Numbered from the stretch's first letter, positions 1-6,017 are shown. The stretch is 7,892 nucleotides of DNA from Bacteroidota bacterium (GCA_023457535.1 JAEWLN010000030.1:1-7892); one strand, 5' to 3'. The notes: a model not told the origin generated them from the letters alone. A program made the numbers and translations.

Positions 1-130
1 ACATAAGCAACATTATTAAATCCGCATTTATCAGGCTACCTCCACGGTCAAACTGTTCCGATTTCATTAATCTATGGCAATGGTCATAATTTGATAACAA
101 GTGTAAGATTAATTCAATCGCGCTCAACAC
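1..130 (-). CDS. Possible reverse-oriented cassette gene, partial (C1)
   Basis: The minus strand is open from a GTG at 130-128 to the window edge, 43 codons with no stop; the frame stays open a further 20 codons upstream into attC1. The conceptual peptide (VLSAIELILHLL, then NYDHCHRLMKSEQFDRGG, then INADLIMLLM) has ordinary composition and AT-rich codons like the neighbouring genes. It has no close family I recognise. If real, the gene is inverted relative to the rest of the array and starts inside the attC1 R'' box, or at an internal ATG (codon 22). The competing forward reading is a 28-codon open tail stopping at 87-89. That stop is 33 nt before attC1, farther than the 7-13 nt typical here, and its peptide looks antisense-like. 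The call is tentative. Confidence 0.35.
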   Translation of the reverse strand, partial: MLSAIELILHLLSNYDHCHRLMKSEQFDRGGSLINADLIMLLM

Positions 131-255
131 CGTATAAGCGCAATTGCTGGTTTTCGGTGAGTTGAACGCTTGGTTTTCACGAAGAAAGTTTTATCTTCGG
201 CAGAGAGAACTCGTCTCGCTTTGACGCAACTGCGCTTATACGGGGCTCGTTATAC
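122..255 (+). repeat. attC1 recombination site
   Basis: The R'' box is GCTCAAC (122-128) and the R' box is GTTATAC (249-255), with crossover after G249. The inner arms CCGTATAAGCGCA (130-142) and TGCGCTTATACGG (231-243) pair over 13 bp without mismatch, the longest perfect L stem in the array. The unpaired spacers are 1 nt on the left and 5 nt on the right. The apex carries CGAAGA and TCTTCG arms (8-nt loop) followed by GCAGAGAGAACTC. Confidence 0.9.
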
Positions 256-448
256 GAATTGTCCGAGCTACACAGGCGTGACAATTTTACTTCCAAAACA
301 TATTTTAACTGCCTTCAATATTGCGTCAGAGTTACTTTGCATTTAAAAATATTATTATCTAGGAGAGCGAAAATAACAGACGCGTTTGGGCAAATTAAAT
401 GTGATAAAAAATATTTATGTAAAAATGTCGCAAAACCTGGAGGGCAAT

Positions 449-524
449 TTGTAGCAAAAATATATGTTGCATAAAAATGCTACAGAAGTTGTAGCAAAAA
501 ATATATTTTAAAAAAATGCTACAA
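449..524 (+). repeat. Tandem pair of hairpin repeats
   Basis: There are two consecutive copies of a hairpin unit. TTGTAGCA (449-456) faces TGCTACA (478-484), and TTGTAGCA (489-496) faces TGCTACAA (517-524). The loops are AT-rich and share AAAATATAT. The 40-bp spacing suggests local duplication. The function is unknown; a protein-binding array or an RNA stem are options. Confidence 0.7.
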
Positions 525-616
525 AGTCATGTCAAAATTTCTTGCGCTAAATCGTTCTATTGAAAGTTGAATCTTAACGTTCTGCGAAATATTTGTGATA
601 AATACACTTGAAAAAA

Positions 617-703
617 TTTACACATGTTGTGTAAAAAATGAAATTGGATAAATTTCACACGAATCTGTGTGGATTATTTTTGGAATCTGTAAAATTCACA
701 CAG
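617..703 (+). repeat. Cluster of ACACA/TGTGT inverted repeats
   Basis: TTTACACA (617-624) and TGTGTAAA (628-635) form an 8-bp stem with a 3-nt loop. CACAC (656-660) faces GTGTG (667-671), and CTGTGTG (665-671) can alternatively pair with CACACAG (697-703). GAATCTGT also occurs twice as a direct repeat (661-668 and 683-690). The mutually exclusive stems suggest an RNA or operator cluster, but this is inference. Confidence 0.55.
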
Positions 704-788
704 CAGGAATTCTGAATCGCTTTAAAGCAAATGAATTTTAAAATCGAAATTTTAATAAAACGCCTTGATTCATAGTGTTTTACAATTC

Positions 789-923
789 GTATAACCGCCG
801 TTCCAAGAAATTGCCTGGTTTTGTGTAAGTTGAACGTTTGTTTTTCACGAACATTGGTTATCTTCGGCAGAGAGAACTCGGTCCGCTTTTCCGGCAACTT
901 CGTGGAGCGGCCAAGCGTTACAA
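789..923 (+). repeat. attC2 recombination site
   Basis: R'' is GTATAAC (789-795) and R' is GTTACAA (917-923). The L arms CCGTTCCA and TGGAGCGG pair with one G-T. This site is almost identical to attC4 throughout, differing only at scattered positions and in the R boxes. Its apex has CGAACATTGG in place of the usual CGAAGAAAG, so the first apical hairpin is lost. Confidence 0.9.
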
Positions 924-930
924 GACATTT

Positions 931-1581
931 ATGAAGAACTTTACGTTAATATTTCTAATTCTGCTTTGTTTGAAATCTTACTCTCAGAGTAAGATTATCA
1001 GAACCTACATTACAAAAGACAGTCTGACTTATATTACATTGTTAAATAATAACAAAGTAGGTTACATAAAATATTCTGGCTTTTCTCCTATTACCTTAAA
1101 CCAGCGCAGGTTGAAAAACCCTCCCACGCGACGTTGCGCCGATTACTATATAGTTAACGATTCTGGTTACGGAAATTACGAAATAAAAGGCGATTCAATA
1201 CTTTTGAAATTCGTCGAGCATAAAGTCGATAGCATATCCGTCGAAATTCTTCCTTATATAGAAAATCAAAAAAAAATTACCGTAACTTTTAAGCCTAAGT
1301 ATGAAATCCATGAAGACTTTCCAACGCTATTCCCGATGGTGATTAAACAAGAAGGCCATAATTTTGAGATCGATAACTCACGATCCAGTTTGGACGATGT
1401 AAAAATTGAATTGAAAGAAAATGACCTCCCAAAAGTTTATCTCATAAATAATAGCCAAAGGGTAGTTGTAGACAAATTTCAAAACCAAAATATAACATAC
1501 TTGAGAAATTCTTATAAAGAGCTATCTACTGGAAATGTTGGACAGCGCTCATTTAAAATTGCTGATTTATTTTTAGAGTGA
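931..1581 (+). CDS. Secreted protein of unknown function (C3)
   Basis: The product is 216 aa. The ATG at 931 is chosen because it opens a clear signal peptide (MKNFTLIFLILLCLKSYSQ): a short basic start, a hydrophobic core and an SYSQ end, in the style of Bacteroidota exported proteins. There is no lipobox cysteine, so a periplasmic or secreted soluble protein is likely. The mature part is rich in beta-prone stretches (TYITLLNNNKVGYIKY, ISVEILPYI, KITVTFKP) and is not a family I can name. The frame is open upstream to 838, but that part is attC2 sequence. The start is 14 nt after the cassette boundary, leaving no room for its own promoter. The stop is 9 nt before attC3. A GC-richer patch near 1101-1145, encoding NPPTRRCADYY, stands out from the AT-rich gene. 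Confidence 0.8.
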   Translation: MKNFTLIFLILLCLKSYSQSKIIRTYITKDSLTYITLLNNNKVGYIKYSGFSPITLNQRRLKNPPTRRCADYYIVNDSGYGNYEIKGDSILLKFVEHKVDSISVEILPYIENQKKITVTFKPKYEIHEDFPTLFPMVIKQEGHNFEIDNSRSSLDDVKIELKENDLPKVYLINNSQRVVVDKFQNQNITYLRNSYKELSTGNVGQRSFKIADLFLE

Positions 1582-1590
1582 ACAAACGTC

Positions 1591-1722
1591 TTGTAACCGC
1601 CGCTAGCCAAAATTGCGGGTTTTCAGTAAATTGAACTTCTTTCTTCACGAATAAAGTTTTATCTTGGCAGAGAAAACTCAGTTCGCTTTGCCGCAACTTC
1701 GGCTAGCGGCCTAACGTTGTAC
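1591..1722 (+). repeat. attC3 recombination site
   Basis: R'' is TTGTAAC (1591-1597) and R' is GTTGTAC (1716-1722). The inner arms CCGCTAGCC and GGCTAGCGG pair over 9 bp. The spacers are CG on the left and CCTAAC on the right. The conserved apex reads TATCTTGGCAGAGA, one base shorter than in the sister sites. Confidence 0.9.
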
Positions 1723-1750
1723 GACATTTTCGGTCACGAAACGCAATCAT

Positions 1751-1771
1751 GAAAATATTTTCGTATTTTTG
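1751..1771 (+). promoter_or_regulatory. Promoter and palindromic operator candidate for the C4 toxin-antitoxin pair
   Basis: TATTTTTG (1764-1771) matches the Bacteroidota -7 consensus TAnnTTTG, 15 nt before the antitoxin ATG. Directly upstream lies the perfect 12-bp palindrome GAAAATATTTTC (1751-1762), well placed to be an operator for autoregulation by the antitoxin or toxin-antitoxin complex. No good -33 TTG is seen. The operator role is inference. Confidence 0.55.
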
Positions 1772-1786
1772 GAAAAATAGTTAGCC

Positions 1787-1954
1787 ATGACAGTTGTTAT
1801 CGACAAATCAAATTTGAAAAACACTTCTAAGATTCTTAGTGAAAAACTTAGGAAATCGACCAAATCTGGAAATTTGTCAAAACATTTTGGCAAACTTAAA
1901 AGAAATATCGACGGATTAAAATATCAAATTTCATCGAGAGAAAATGAGGATTGA
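1787..1954 (+). CDS. Small antitoxin of a PIN-type TA pair (C4)
   Basis: This is a 55-aa ORF, MTVVIDKSNL to SSRENED, sitting between a TAnnTTTG promoter and the PIN toxin gene. It overlaps the toxin start by 11 nt (1944-1954), a layout typical of translationally coupled antitoxin-toxin genes. The N-terminus (TVVIDKSN) could form a short strand; the middle is strongly basic (SEKLRKSTKSGNLSKH); the C-terminal FGKLKRNIDGLKYQ resembles the tail of small Bacteroidota antitoxins found beside PIN toxins. By analogy it should bind and neutralise the downstream RNase and repress its own promoter. The family assignment rests on context and weak sequence resemblance. Confidence 0.8.
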   Translation: MTVVIDKSNLKNTSKILSEKLRKSTKSGNLSKHFGKLKRNIDGLKYQISSRENED

Positions 1955-2309
1955 TTTTATCGCCGATACAAATTTCCTTATTTATCTTCATGAAGGAAAC
2001 AAAATTATCGAACCGTTTCTAGAATATGATTTTGGGATTTCCTTTATTTCTGAAATTGAATTATTGGGTTTTCATGGATTGACCAAATTGGAAGAAACCA
2101 AACTCAAATCACTTTTGGGCGACTGCTTTTTGATTGACTGGAATTCAAAAATTAAAGATCAAACGATTCAATTAAAAAGAAAATATTCTATAAAATTGCC
2201 CGACGCAATAATTGCAGCTACGGGATTGGTTTATAATATTCCGTTAGTGACGGCAGACAAAGGATTTTCTAAGATTTCGGAATTAGATTTGGTTTTAATT
2301 GATTTGTAA
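1944..2309 (+). CDS. PIN-domain (VapC-like) toxin ribonuclease (C4)
   Basis: The product is 121 aa and forms a single PIN domain. The acidic metal-binding positions are present: D8 in ADTNFLI, E39 in SEIELLG, D87 in LPDAIIAATG and D105 in VTADKGF. VapC-like PIN toxins are Mg-dependent endoribonucleases that block translation by cutting tRNA or rRNA; the target here is unknown. The length is close to the usual 125-140 aa. It overlaps the 55-aa antitoxin gene, so the two are cotranscribed and probably coupled. The stop lies 7 nt before attC4. In an integron array such a pair would punish loss of the cassette. Confidence 0.93.
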   Translation: MRIDFIADTNFLIYLHEGNKIIEPFLEYDFGISFISEIELLGFHGLTKLEETKLKSLLGDCFLIDWNSKIKDQTIQLKRKYSIKLPDAIIAATGLVYNIPLVTADKGFSKISELDLVLIDL

Positions 2310-2315
2310 AACGTC

Positions 2316-2449
2316 GTACAACCGCCGTTCCAAGAAATTGCCTGGTTTTGTGTGAGTTGAATGTTGTTTTTCACGAACATCGTTTATCTTCGGCAGAGAG
2401 AACTTGGTCCGCTTTTCCGGCAACTTCGTGGAGCGGCCAAGCGTTAGTA
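2316..2449 (+). repeat. attC4 recombination site
   Basis: R'' is GTACAAC (2316-2322) and R' is GTTAGTA (2443-2449). The internal sequence is nearly the same as attC2, including CCGTTCCA/TGGAGCGG arms and the CGAACAT apical variant, which points to recent common origin of the two sites. They bracket cassettes C3 and C4. Confidence 0.9.
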
Positions 2450-2469
2450 GCCATAACAAAAGACGAAAC

Positions 2470-3009
2470 TTGGAAGAACAAAAATGCTATATAAGATTTG
2501 ATTTTTTTGATGAAGAAAACTTCAAAAAGTTAAGCAATGTCTATGACCTAATAAAATCAGCTAAAAATAACAGTTTACCTGAAACTGACGAGTTCTGGTT
2601 AAAAGTTTTTCCGGATTCAGTTTTAAAAAAATTCTACTTTTCAGAAAACGATATCAAACCTGATTTTGAAACTAAAAAAATAGATGACATTGTTTGGCAT
2701 TTCTATTCGCTCATAGAATCATTGGTTGTCAATTGCGATCTAAAATATTTAAATCTTTATAAAATTTCTGATAGCCAAGCTCAACTTGATTTTTATCCTT
2801 ACGGTTATCCATATGGTGGAATTTCAGCAATGGTAGTTTTAATAAAGTCATTCGACTGTCTACCAAGAACGACTGACGATGGAACAGGAATTTACAGAAT
2901 AGATTTTATGAAAGATGGTAGTTTTGAAATTAATGATGTGAGAAGTCGGAAAAAAGTGAAATCAAATTTTATTTTTATATTTATAAAAAAACTGTTTCTG
3001 AAAAAATAG
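2470..3009 (+). CDS. Protein of unknown function with apparent TTG start (C5)
   Basis: The frame is open from 2404 to the stop at 3007-3009, but bases up to 2449 belong to attC4 and there is no in-frame ATG before the conserved-looking region. The most plausible start is TTG at 2470, giving 179 aa (MEEQKCYIRFDFFDEENF onward), 27 nt after the cassette boundary. I do not recognise the family. Visible traits are an aromatic and acidic N-terminus, the motif YPYGYPYGG near residue 120, a DDGTGIYRIDF segment, and a basic, hydrophobic C-terminal tail (FIFIFIKKLFLKK) that might touch a membrane. It has no signal peptide and is probably cytoplasmic. The stop is 12 nt before attC5. Its start codon is the weakest part of this call. 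Confidence 0.7.
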   Translation: MEEQKCYIRFDFFDEENFKKLSNVYDLIKSAKNNSLPETDEFWLKVFPDSVLKKFYFSENDIKPDFETKKIDDIVWHFYSLIESLVVNCDLKYLNLYKISDSQAQLDFYPYGYPYGGISAMVVLIKSFDCLPRTTDDGTGIYRIDFMKDGSFEINDVRSRKKVKSNFIFIFIKKLFLKK

Positions 3010-3021
3010 TACAGTTACGGC

Positions 3022-3153
3022 TACTAACAGCGCATTTAATAAATCGCTGGTTCGTTGGTAATTGAGCGATTTTTCAAACAAAGAAAGTTCTATCTTAGCA
3101 GAGAGAACTCTGCTCCTATTTCCGCGACTTCTCAAATGCGCGAAACGTTACCT
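3022..3153 (+). repeat. attC5 recombination site (variant apex)
   Basis: R'' is TACTAAC (3022-3028) and R' is GTTACCT (3147-3153). The inner arms GCGCATTT and AAATGCGC pair over 8 bp; the spacers are A on the left and GAAAC on the right. The apex is a distinct subtype shared with attC7. Its AGCAGAG and CTCTGCT form a perfect 7-bp hairpin with an AGAA loop, followed by CCTATTTCCGC. Confidence 0.9.
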
Positions 3154-3187
3154 GCAACTGCGCCAAGATTGCGCATAAAAAATCGAG

Positions 3188-3922
3188 ATGAAGATAATTA
3201 CTTGGAATTGTCAAATGGCGTTTAGAAAAAAAGCTGAATCAATTCTCAGATACAAGCCGGATATTTTAATTATTCCAGAATGCGAACACATTGGGAAAAT
3301 ATTCCTCAACCCTGAAACACTCAAACCAAACGATTCTTTATGGTTCGGCAAAAATTTAAACAAAGGACTCGGAATTTTTTCTTACGGGAATTATAAACTT
3401 AGATTGCTTGAAATTCACAATCCTGAAATCAAAACAATCGTACCGATTCAAGTTTCCGGCGGAGAGTACGATTTTATCCTTTTTGCAATCTGGGCATTTA
3501 ATAATGAAGATGTAAACTATAATTATATCGGTCAGGTTTGGAAGGCAATTCACTATTATGAAGATTTGCTTAAAACCGAAAAAGTAATCATGATCGGTGA
3601 TTTTAATAGTAATGTCATTTGGGACAAATTGCATCGAAAAAGCAATCATGCAAACGTTATTGAAAAGCTTGCCGAGCTAAATATTTTTAGCGCCTATCAT
3701 CATCATTTAAATCAAATACCTGGCGAGGAAAATCATCCAACATTTTACTTATATCGACATCGAGATAAACCTTATCATATCGATTATTGTTTTGCATCAA
3801 AAGAATTTATAGATTTAATCGAAAATGTTGAAATCGGCATTTACGACGACTGGAACAAATTAAGCGATCATAAACCATTACAAGTAACATTTCAAAAAGC
3901 AGCAGCAGGTAACAACCGGTAA
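3188..3922 (+). CDS. Endonuclease/exonuclease/phosphatase (DNase I-fold) protein (C6)
   Basis: The product is 244 aa, a full-length small member of the EEP superfamily. Key positions are visible: N7 in ITWNCQ, E31 in IIPECE, D138 and N140 in MIGDFNS, H183 in NHPTFY, D199 in HIDYCFAS, and D227-H228 in SDHKPL. These are the metal-binding and catalytic residues of this fold, so a Mg-dependent phosphoesterase acting on nucleic acid or another phosphodiester is expected; the substrate cannot be told. There is no signal peptide, so it is cytoplasmic. The ATG is 41 nt after the cassette boundary with no clear promoter. The gene runs past the attC6 R'' box: its last residues, roughly GNNR, are encoded by attC sequence and the stop lies inside the L'' arm. 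The tail AAAGNNR is probably non-essential. Confidence 0.9.
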   Translation: MKIITWNCQMAFRKKAESILRYKPDILIIPECEHIGKIFLNPETLKPNDSLWFGKNLNKGLGIFSYGNYKLRLLEIHNPEIKTIVPIQVSGGEYDFILFAIWAFNNEDVNYNYIGQVWKAIHYYEDLLKTEKVIMIGDFNSNVIWDKLHRKSNHANVIEKLAELNIFSAYHHHLNQIPGEENHPTFYLYRHRDKPYHIDYCFASKEFIDLIENVEIGIYDDWNKLSDHKPLQVTFQKAAAGNNR

Positions 3923-4042
3923 GCGAAATTGCCGGGATTTTGGTAGCCGGAAATTGTGGGTTCACGAATAATTTTCATCTTCGGCAGAGAAAACTCTGCT
4001 TCGCTTGGATTGGCAACTTCGCTTACCGGCGAAGCGTTAGTG
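3907..4042 (+). repeat. attC6 recombination site, overlapping the C6 gene end
   Basis: R'' is AGGTAAC (3907-3913) and R' is GTTAGTG (4036-4042). The arms CCGGTAAGCGAA and TTCGCTTACCGG pair over 12 bp. The C6 stop codon (3920-3922) is within the left arm. The second apical hairpin is a perfect GCAGAG/CTCTGC stem with an AAAA loop. The usual TATCTT is CATCTT here. Confidence 0.9.
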
Positions 4043-4067
4043 GTCATGCCAAAAGAAATCCAGAAAA

Positions 4068-4538
4068 ATGAAACATCTAATAAAAATTACATTCTTCTTT
4101 CTTTTCCAAAATGTCATTTTTGCTCAGTCCAAATGTCTTAATGAAACTTTCTTGGGAAAATGGACAAATGGTGAGTTCGGAATTGAAATCAAATGTGATA
4201 GAATAGTTATTCTCGATAAATTAAATGGTTGGGTTTTATCAGAAAAAAGATCTGATACTTATTACTTTTTGCAATCGATAATGGACGAGCCAAATATTTA
4301 TGTCACTTGGGTTCAAAATTATGCGATGTACGATGTATATTCGAAAGGACAATGGCAAAAAACTTCATCTAAGCAACAAAGAATTTTTAAGATTGAGAAA
4401 AATACTGAAACAGAAATTTCTCTTTCGATATCGGAGAAGAAAATAGAACCTAGTGGCCTTGATGAAGTTGCAAGGGTAAATATCATCAAAGAAGATGAAG
4501 TTTTTGAAAAAACATTTGATTTAACCAAGCTAAACTAG
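4068..4538 (+). CDS. Small secreted protein, possibly lipocalin-like (C7)
   Basis: The product is 156 aa. The start at 4068 opens a signal peptide (MKHLIKITFFFLF, then QNVIFAQ) with cleavage likely after FAQ, so the mature protein is exported. The first mature motif, CLNETFLGKWTNG, resembles the opening of small lipocalin-like domains (a G-x-W near the N-terminus), and the rest is rich in strand-forming stretches, but the family match is weak. The cysteine lies two residues after the predicted cut, not at a lipobox. A different frame reads through attC6 into this start and is discarded. The ATG is 31 nt past the boundary with no own promoter seen. The stop is 7 nt before attC7. Confidence 0.8.
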   Translation: MKHLIKITFFFLFQNVIFAQSKCLNETFLGKWTNGEFGIEIKCDRIVILDKLNGWVLSEKRSDTYYFLQSIMDEPNIYVTWVQNYAMYDVYSKGQWQKTSSKQQRIFKIEKNTETEISLSISEKKIEPSGLDEVARVNIIKEDEVFEKTFDLTKLN

Positions 4539-4545
4539 GCACGAC

Positions 4546-4677
4546 CACTAACCCTCGCTAACCAAAATGGCTGGTTTTTAGTAAATTGTAACATTATCAA
4601 AACCAAGAAAGTTCTATCTTAGCAGAGACAACTCTGCTCCTATTTCCGCCACTTCGGTTAGCGAGCTAACGTTGGGC
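4546..4677 (+). repeat. attC7 recombination site (variant apex)
   Basis: R'' is CACTAAC (4546-4552). R' is GTTGGGC (4671-4677), the one box besides classical sites that fits GTTRRRY exactly. The arms CTCGCTAACC and GGTTAGCGAG pair over 10 bp. The apex shares AAAGTTCTATCTTAGCAGAG and the CTCTGCTCCTATTTCCGC block with attC5. Confidence 0.9.
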
Positions 4678-4692
4678 GAAAACGCGAGAAAC

Positions 4693-4732
4693 TCGACGTC
4701 GATTGGAAATCCAAACCAAATTCGTACATTTA
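4693..4732 (+). promoter_or_regulatory. Promoter and palindrome upstream of the C8 toxin-antitoxin pair
   Basis: TTG (4703-4705) and TACATTTA (4725-4732) are separated by 19 nt, close to the Bacteroidota -33/-7 arrangement, with one deviation from TAnnTTTG at the last base. The perfect 10-bp palindrome TCGACGTCGA (4693-4702) abuts the -33 element and is a plausible operator. The antitoxin ATG follows 17 nt after the -7 element. Confidence 0.5.
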
Positions 4733-4748
4733 TCAAAAATAAATTCTC

Positions 4749-4976
4749 ATGAAAGATTATAAAGAAATAATTACTATTGAACCTGGAAAGCGCGGAGGAA
4801 AACCGACAATCCGAGGAATGAGAATTAGCGTAAACGACATTCTCAGCTGGTTAGCGTCTGGAATGACAATTCCTGAAATTCTTGCGGATTTCGATGAATT
4901 AACCCAAGAGGATATTTATGCGGCTTTAAGTTACGCAGCAGATAGAGAAAATAAAATCTATCAGATTGCTGTATGA
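4749..4976 (+). CDS. DUF433 family antitoxin (C8)
   Basis: The product is 75 aa. The signature EPGKRGGKPTIRGMRISV near residues 11-28 is the hallmark of DUF433 proteins, followed by the DILSWLASGMTIPEIL and LTQEDIYAALSYA helices of a winged-helix-like DNA-binding fold. DUF433 genes commonly precede DUF5615 PIN-like genes and act as their antitoxins. It overlaps the toxin gene by 4 nt (ATGA), indicating translational coupling. It likely also represses the operon through the upstream palindrome, which is inference. Confidence 0.95.
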   Translation: MKDYKEIITIEPGKRGGKPTIRGMRISVNDILSWLASGMTIPEILADFDELTQEDIYAALSYAADRENKIYQIAV

Positions 4977-5317
4977 GGTTACTTTTCGATCAAAATATTT
5001 CTCATAGAATACTTAAAATTCTTCCAGAGGAATTCGCAGGTTCAAGTTCTGTGAAAAAGGAAAATCTCATTGACAGTTCAGATAAAGCTATTTGGGAATT
5101 TGCGAGAAAATCCAATTACATAATAGTAACACAAGATTCTGATTTCAATGATTTGAACTCTCTGTATGGATTTCCACCAAAAATAATTTGGATCAGAACA
5201 GGAAATCTGAAAACTGAGGAATTAGCCAATATTTTAAAAGTGCATTTTTCAGAAATCCAAGAGTTTGAGAACAATCCAAGTTTCGGTTGTTTTGAAATTT
5301 TGACCATTAAGAAATAG
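4973..5317 (+). CDS. DUF5615 PIN-like toxin (C8)
   Basis: The product is 114 aa. The opening LLFDQNISHRIL (D6, N8), the central D37 in DSSDKAIWEFA, the D55-D57 pair in VTQDSDFNDL and the RTGN segment at 75-78 are the conserved features of the DUF5615/Mut7-C-like PIN group. These proteins are presumed RNases, paired with DUF433 antitoxins in many genomes. The length is normal. It is cotranscribed with the DUF433 gene by a 4-nt overlap and stops 8 nt before attC8. The activity has not been shown by sequence alone; the family and pairing are clear. Confidence 0.94.
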   Translation: MRLLFDQNISHRILKILPEEFAGSSSVKKENLIDSSDKAIWEFARKSNYIIVTQDSDFNDLNSLYGFPPKIIWIRTGNLKTEELANILKVHFSEIQEFENNPSFGCFEILTIKK

Positions 5318-5325
5318 TCGTCTTC

Positions 5326-5457
5326 GCCCAACAGCGCAACTAAGCAAGCGCTGGTTTTTCATGGCCGGAAGTCTGCAATTCACGAAGAAACATTATCTTT
5401 GGCAGAGAGAACTCAGTTCGCTTTTCCGCGCCTGCGTAGTTGCGCGAAACGTTAGCA
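5326..5457 (+). repeat. attC8 recombination site
   Basis: R'' is GCCCAAC (5326-5332), an exact RYYYAAC, and R' is GTTAGCA (5451-5457). The arms GCGCAACTA and TAGTTGCGC pair over 9 bp. This is the only site whose apex reads TATCTTTG (5394-5401), an exact match to the Bacteroidota TAnnTTTG element. Confidence 0.9.
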
Positions 5458-5494
5458 GCAAGTCGACGAGAACGTAAATCACAAAGAGTAAAAT

Positions 5495-5830
5495 ATGGAA
5501 TTTAACGATATACGGCAAAGAATTTTGTTAATCGCTGACGGCGTTCCGTTGAAAGTTGGAAATATTACTATCAAAATTGAAGCGGGAAAATCAATTGTGA
5601 CTTATTGGACTGAGACTTATCATTTGAAAAATGTATCGGAGGCAAATTCCATAATTGAACTTGGGAATCTAAAAAAAAATTTTTTATTGTTGATAAGGCA
5701 ATTCGAAGATTTACAAAATTTGATTCATCTTAATGACTTAAAAATCGAATATTACATTGCGCATGATACCGGAAAATCCGCAGTTTATATTTGCGAGGAA
5801 ATCGACGGAAAATTTAGTTGGCATTTATAA
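5495..5830 (+). CDS. Unknown 111-aa cytoplasmic protein (C9)
   Basis: The sole gene of C9, the shortest complete cassette (517 bp), starts 43 nt after the boundary and ends 11 nt before attC9. It has no signal peptide or membrane segment. The visible layout is an N-terminal helix (MEFNDIRQRILLIADG), then strands (GNITIKIEAGKSIVTYW), a middle helix with leucine spacing (IIELGNLKKNFLLLIRQFEDLQNLI), then strands (LKIEYYIAHD and AVYICEEIDGKFSWHL). This alpha/beta pattern is compact and the gene looks intact, but I do not recognise the family. No own promoter is apparent. Confidence 0.8.
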   Translation: MEFNDIRQRILLIADGVPLKVGNITIKIEAGKSIVTYWTETYHLKNVSEANSIIELGNLKKNFLLLIRQFEDLQNLIHLNDLKIEYYIAHDTGKSAVYICEEIDGKFSWHL

Positions 5831-5841
5831 TCACGACCAGC

Positions 5842-5974
5842 TGCTAACAGCGCATTTAAGCAAGCGCTAGATTTTTTAGGCTTGGACGTCTTGTTTTCAC
5901 GAAGAAAGAGTATCTTCGGCAGAGAGAACTCAGTTCGCTCTGACGCGCCTGCGTAAATGCGCGAAACGTTAGTA
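5842..5974 (+). repeat. attC9 recombination site
   Basis: R'' is TGCTAAC (5842-5848) and R' is GTTAGTA (5968-5974). The arms GCGCATTTA and TAAATGCGC pair over 9 bp, with spacers A and GAAAC. The right arm (GCGCCTGCG, then TGCGCGAAAC) closely matches attC8, so these two neighbours are sister sites. Confidence 0.9.
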
Positions 5975-6017
5975 GCCAGTTTTCCGCACGTTCAAAAATT
6001 CCCCAAATCTGCACGTG

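Larger units (their letters stand above)
250..788 (+). other. Gene-less cassette body (C2) with multiple hairpins
   Basis: This 540-bp stretch between attC1 and attC2 holds no convincing coding sequence. The longest forward frame (259-474) needs a TTG start, has unlike-protein composition and ends within a repeat. Short ATG frames are all under 30 codons, for example 25 codons from 638. The region instead carries several inverted repeats: TTGTAGCA/TGCTACA twice (449-524), TTTACACA/TGTGTAAA (617-635) and CTGTGTG/CACACAG (665-703). A TAnnTTTG-like TATTTTTG lies at 675-682. It could encode a structured RNA, be a decayed gene, or be a regulatory cassette; the sequence alone does not decide. Confidence 0.6.

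Noticed and set aside
259..474. Forward 71-codon frame in cassette C2
   Set aside because: It needs a TTG start next to the cassette boundary, has a composition unlike the other proteins (many Cys, Lys and Arg without pattern) and its end is formed by the hairpin repeat. No family resemblance.
655..897. Reverse-strand 80-codon frame
   Set aside because: Its first half is antisense attC2 sequence and the rest is low-complexity; the same kind of frame appears wherever an attC is read backwards.
838..930. Upstream extension of the C3 gene
   Set aside because: The extra 31 residues are translated attC2 and would bury the signal peptide that starts at 931.
3356..3649. Reverse-strand frame within the EEP gene
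   Set aside because: Antisense shadow of a gene with clear catalytic motifs on the forward strand.
3956..4141. Forward frame spanning attC6 and the start of C7
   Set aside because: It reads attC sequence and then overlaps the signal-peptide gene at 4068 in another frame; it has no protein-like features.
4319..4528. Reverse-strand frame within the C7 gene
   Set aside because: Antisense shadow; the forward gene has a signal peptide and fits the cassette layout.
5116..5331. Reverse-strand frame within the DUF5615 gene
   Set aside because: Antisense shadow of a well-recognised toxin gene.
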